Assembly (NCBI GenBank): GCA_029256185.1
Contig: JAQSYI010000042.1
Span: forward strand, 1-64,000
From: Paenibacillaceae bacterium
GTDB lineage: Bacteria > Bacillota > Bacilli > Paenibacillales > NBRC-103111
Reading direction: 5' to 3'
DNA length: 64,000 bases
Under the pieces are notes generated by a model, which saw only the letters and a program-made list of their open reading frames with translations, searched no databases and was not told where the DNA came from. Of this stretch, positions 62,367 through 64,000 are shown piece by piece (positions within the stretch are counted from its first letter, which is position 1; every line of letters begins with the position of its first letter). Both the position numbers and the translations under genes were made by a program.

Positions 62367-63226
62367 CAGGCTCTTCCTTTCTTGCGTCGGTATTTGGTTA
62401 CCATCTGGAACGACCGCTCCAGTTGGGGCACATGCTCATCGAACTGTCCGCTCAACAGGCCCATGAACAGGATATCGATAACATGAAGCTGGGCAATTCG
62501 CGAAGCCATGTCCCCCCGGTGCATTCCTGACTCCAGCGAGGAGGTGAACAAAGCGATATCCGCCATCTCAGCCAGGGGGTTGGCGCCGTAGCGGGTCAGA
62601 GAAACAATGAAGGCTCCTCCCTCCCGGGCGCACAGGGCCGAATCAATAATTTCCGGGGTTTCCCCCGAGTAGGAGATGGCGAACACCATATCCTTAGAAC
62701 ACAGATTGGAGGCGGAGGTAATCTGCATATGGGGATCAGAGAACGCCTGGGACCGCTTGCCGATCCGGATCAGCTTCTGGGCGAAATCGGCAGCCACGAT
62801 CCCCGAAGTAGCCATGCCATAAAGATCGATCCGGTCTGCGCGGGCCAACCGTTCCAACACGGTCTCCAGATGTTTGTAATCCAGCAGCCGCGTAGTATCG
62901 GAGATGGAGTGAATATGATTGCCTTCGATGGCTGACACGATGGCGCCCAGTGAGTTGCCGGCAACGATATCCTGATAGGTTTGCCGGACAGGCTTCAGCG
63001 CCAGTTCGCCGGCAATCTTCATCTTCAGATCAGCAAAGCCGCCTATATGGAACAGCTTGCAGAAGCGGGAGATGGAGGCGGTGCTGGCGCTTGTGGCTTC
63101 GGCCAGTTCCTTAATGCCCATCTGAATCATCCGTTCTGGATGTTCCAGAATAAATCCGGCAATTCCCTGGTCCTTCCGGGAAAGATCGGGCAGCCGTTCA
63201 CGAATCATTTCCAGAATGCCGTTCAT
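62366..63226 (-). CDS. RpiR/MurR-family transcriptional regulator
   Basis: A 286-residue regulator with an N-terminal helix-turn-helix (about 1-77) and a SIS sugar-phosphate domain (about 120-255; G-M-A-T-S-G-I-V-A and S-Y-S-G-E-T-P-E-I). It heads the nag operon and should sense GlcNAc-6-P or a related amino-sugar phosphate. ATG 63226 has AAGGAG seven bases upstream on the minus strand. A promoter and an 8-base inverted repeat lie in 63245-63297. Confidence 0.88.
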   Translation of the reverse strand: MNGILEMIRERLPDLSRKDQGIAGFILEHPERMIQMGIKELAEATSASTASISRFCKLFHIGGFADLKMKIAGELALKPVRQTYQDIVAGNSLGAIVSAIEGNHIHSISDTTRLLDYKHLETVLERLARADRIDLYGMATSGIVAADFAQKLIRIGKRSQAFSDPHMQITSASNLCSKDMVFAISYSGETPEIIDSALCAREGGAFIVSLTRYGANPLAEMADIALFTSSLESGMHRGDMASRIAQLHVIDILFMGLLSGQFDEHVPQLERSFQMVTKYRRKKGRA

Positions 63227-63244
63227 GAGCAAACTCCTTTTTTT

Positions 63245-63297
63245 GTAAATTAATTTATTATTTATGTTTGTATACATGAAAATAATTTACATTTCAA
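63245..63297 (-). promoter_or_regulatory. promoter and operator-like dyad of the nag operon
   Basis: On the minus strand TTGAAA (63292-63297), 17 bases, TATACA (63269-63274). GTAAATTA (63245-63252) and TAATTTAC (63283-63290) are perfect inverted copies flanking the -10, a likely binding site for the RpiR-type regulator. Confidence 0.6.
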
Positions 63298-63443
63298 TTT
63301 TAACAGACCTTGTTTGGGCAAACAAGACTTGATGCTGAACAATTCCGGGGGTTCCGGCCCATCCCTTGTTTTGCTCCGGTTTGTTCATGGTTAGCATTTG
63401 TGCGCTCCGGGCGCTTCTGATAAAATAATGGGTAACTTATCAG

Positions 63444-63539
63444 CGGCAGCATCAGCCTCACTTTGTGGGGATATAAATGCCGGGGTCCCCGCAAAGTACT
63501 CGGAATAAGCTACGGCAGCATCAGCCTCACTTTGTGGGG
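63444..63539 (+). promoter_or_regulatory. pabB leader: 27-base direct repeats and alternative stems
   Basis: An identical 27-base sequence (beginning CGGCAGCATCAGCC, ending CTTTGTGGGG) lies at 63444-63470 and 63513-63539. CCCCGCAAAGT at 63487-63497 can pair with ACTTTGTGGGG of either copy (63460-63470 or 63529-63539), so two stems exclude each other; the second ends just before the pabB AGGAGG. 63487-63539 is also the longest copy of the dispersed element. 63300-63443 shows nothing else. Confidence 0.65.
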
Positions 63540-63560
63540 TCTACTTAGGAGGACAGCACC

Positions 63561-64000
63561 TTGATATTGACCCCAGCGAGCGACTGGAAGAATTGGGCAG
63601 ACGATTACACCATGCTGCCGTATATACAAGCCTTCCCGATAGAAGTAACCCGGATTCCGGACTGGGGACAGTTATGGAAATCATCAGACCGGCATGCCTT
63701 CGTGCTGGAAAGCGGCAAGGGAGGCACATACACTATTGCAGGGAGATCCCCCGTCTCTGTTGTGCAAGGCAAAGGCCGCCAGGCGGAGGCCGTGGATTGG
63801 CTGCCGGACGGAACATGCCGCCGTACTCGGCTGGATGGAGAGCCGTTGCAGGCCATCAGCCGCTGGATGGCCCCGTACCGTTCCCCGCAGGTGCCTGGTG
63901 CGCCCAAGCTGACGGGCGGCTGCGTGGGTTATCTGGGCTACGACGTAGTCCGTTCCCTGGAGCGCCTCCCCGAGTCGGCCCAGGATGATCTGGGCATCCC
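63561..64000 (+). CDS. pabB: para-aminobenzoate synthase component I, N-terminal part
   Basis: The first 146 residues of an anthranilate/PABA synthase component I, cut by the window end. TTG 63561 has AGGAGG eight bases before. The sequence begins M-I-L-T-P-A-S-D-W and shows F-V-L-E-S-G-x-x-G-x-Y-T-I-A-G and G-G-C-V-G-Y-L-G-Y-D, both typical of the TrpE/PabB N-terminal domain. The location after cysK supports pabB over trpE. It makes aminodeoxychorismate for folate. Confidence 0.85.
   Translation, partial: MILTPASDWKNWADDYTMLPYIQAFPIEVTRIPDWGQLWKSSDRHAFVLESGKGGTYTIAGRSPVSVVQGKGRQAEAVDWLPDGTCRRTRLDGEPLQAISRWMAPYRSPQVPGAPKLTGGCVGYLGYDVVRSLERLPESAQDDLGI

Overview
The window reads as chromosomal DNA of an endospore-forming Firmicute, most likely Paenibacillus or a close relative in the Paenibacillaceae. 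The evidence is the moderately GC-rich coding sequence, strong AGGAGG-type ribosome binding sites with frequent GTG and TTG starts, many sporulation genes, and a gene order that closely follows the origin-proximal part of the Bacillus subtilis chromosome (csfB-yaaO-tmk-darA-yaaR-holB-ricT-yabA-trmN6-rsmI-abrB ... tatD ... yabE-rnmV-ksgA-yabG-veg-sspF-ispE-purR-ridA-spoVG-glmU-prs-ctc-pth-fin-mfd ... spoVT-yabM-yabN ... rqcP-yabP-yabQ-divIC-yabR-spoIIE-yabS-yabT-tilS-hprT-ftsH ... coaX-hslO-yacD-cysK ... pabB). No rRNA, tRNA, insertion sequence, phage or CRISPR array was found.

Layout. 1-5.0 kb is accessory: repeats, a Spo0E-like phosphatase, an XRE regulator flanked by a dyad, an aminoglycoside-phosphotransferase-like kinase, and a BlaI/BlaR-like regulatory pair that appears to control a neighbouring YceI protein through a shared operator. 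5.2-13.3 kb is the csfB-to-rsmI replication, nucleotide and RNA-modification cluster, interrupted by a 730-base repeat-rich gap after yabA. 13.5-18.2 kb holds abrB, a divergent HD phosphohydrolase with three Spo0A-box matches, tatD and ecsAB. 18.6-31.1 kb runs from a c-di-AMP riboswitch-controlled yabE through rRNA methylation, isoprenoid, purine-regulation and cell-wall precursor genes. 31.2-42.7 kb holds mfd, a foldase lipoprotein, spoVT, yabM, yabN, HU, rqcP, yabPQ, divIC and yabR. 43.2-52.1 kb holds spoIIE, yabS, yabT, tilS, hprT and ftsH. 52.4-59.8 kb has a nadABC operon followed by coaX, hslO, a PpiC-type foldase and cysK. 59.8-63.3 kb is an inserted, oppositely oriented rpiR-nagB-nagA operon with a broken CBM9-like gene behind it, and the window ends inside pabB.

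How the genes work together. Much of the window is a sporulation layer over housekeeping genes. Promoter-like sequences fit Spo0A/sigma-A (spoIIE), sigma-H (spoVG), sigma-F (csfB, fin, yabS-yabT) and sigma-G (spoVT), and they sit upstream of genes whose B. subtilis counterparts use those factors. Two forespore anti-sigma factors (Gin and Fin) are present. c-di-AMP appears twice: the receptor DarA, and a ydaO-type riboswitch in front of the 3D-domain wall enzyme.

No single unmistakably new system was found. The best unexplained material is non-coding: a dispersed 37-53 base palindromic element present in three leaders or intergenic regions, a pabB leader with two mutually exclusive pairings, a structured repeat array between yabA and trmN6, three tandem hairpins before hslO, and a long inverted repeat before ctc.
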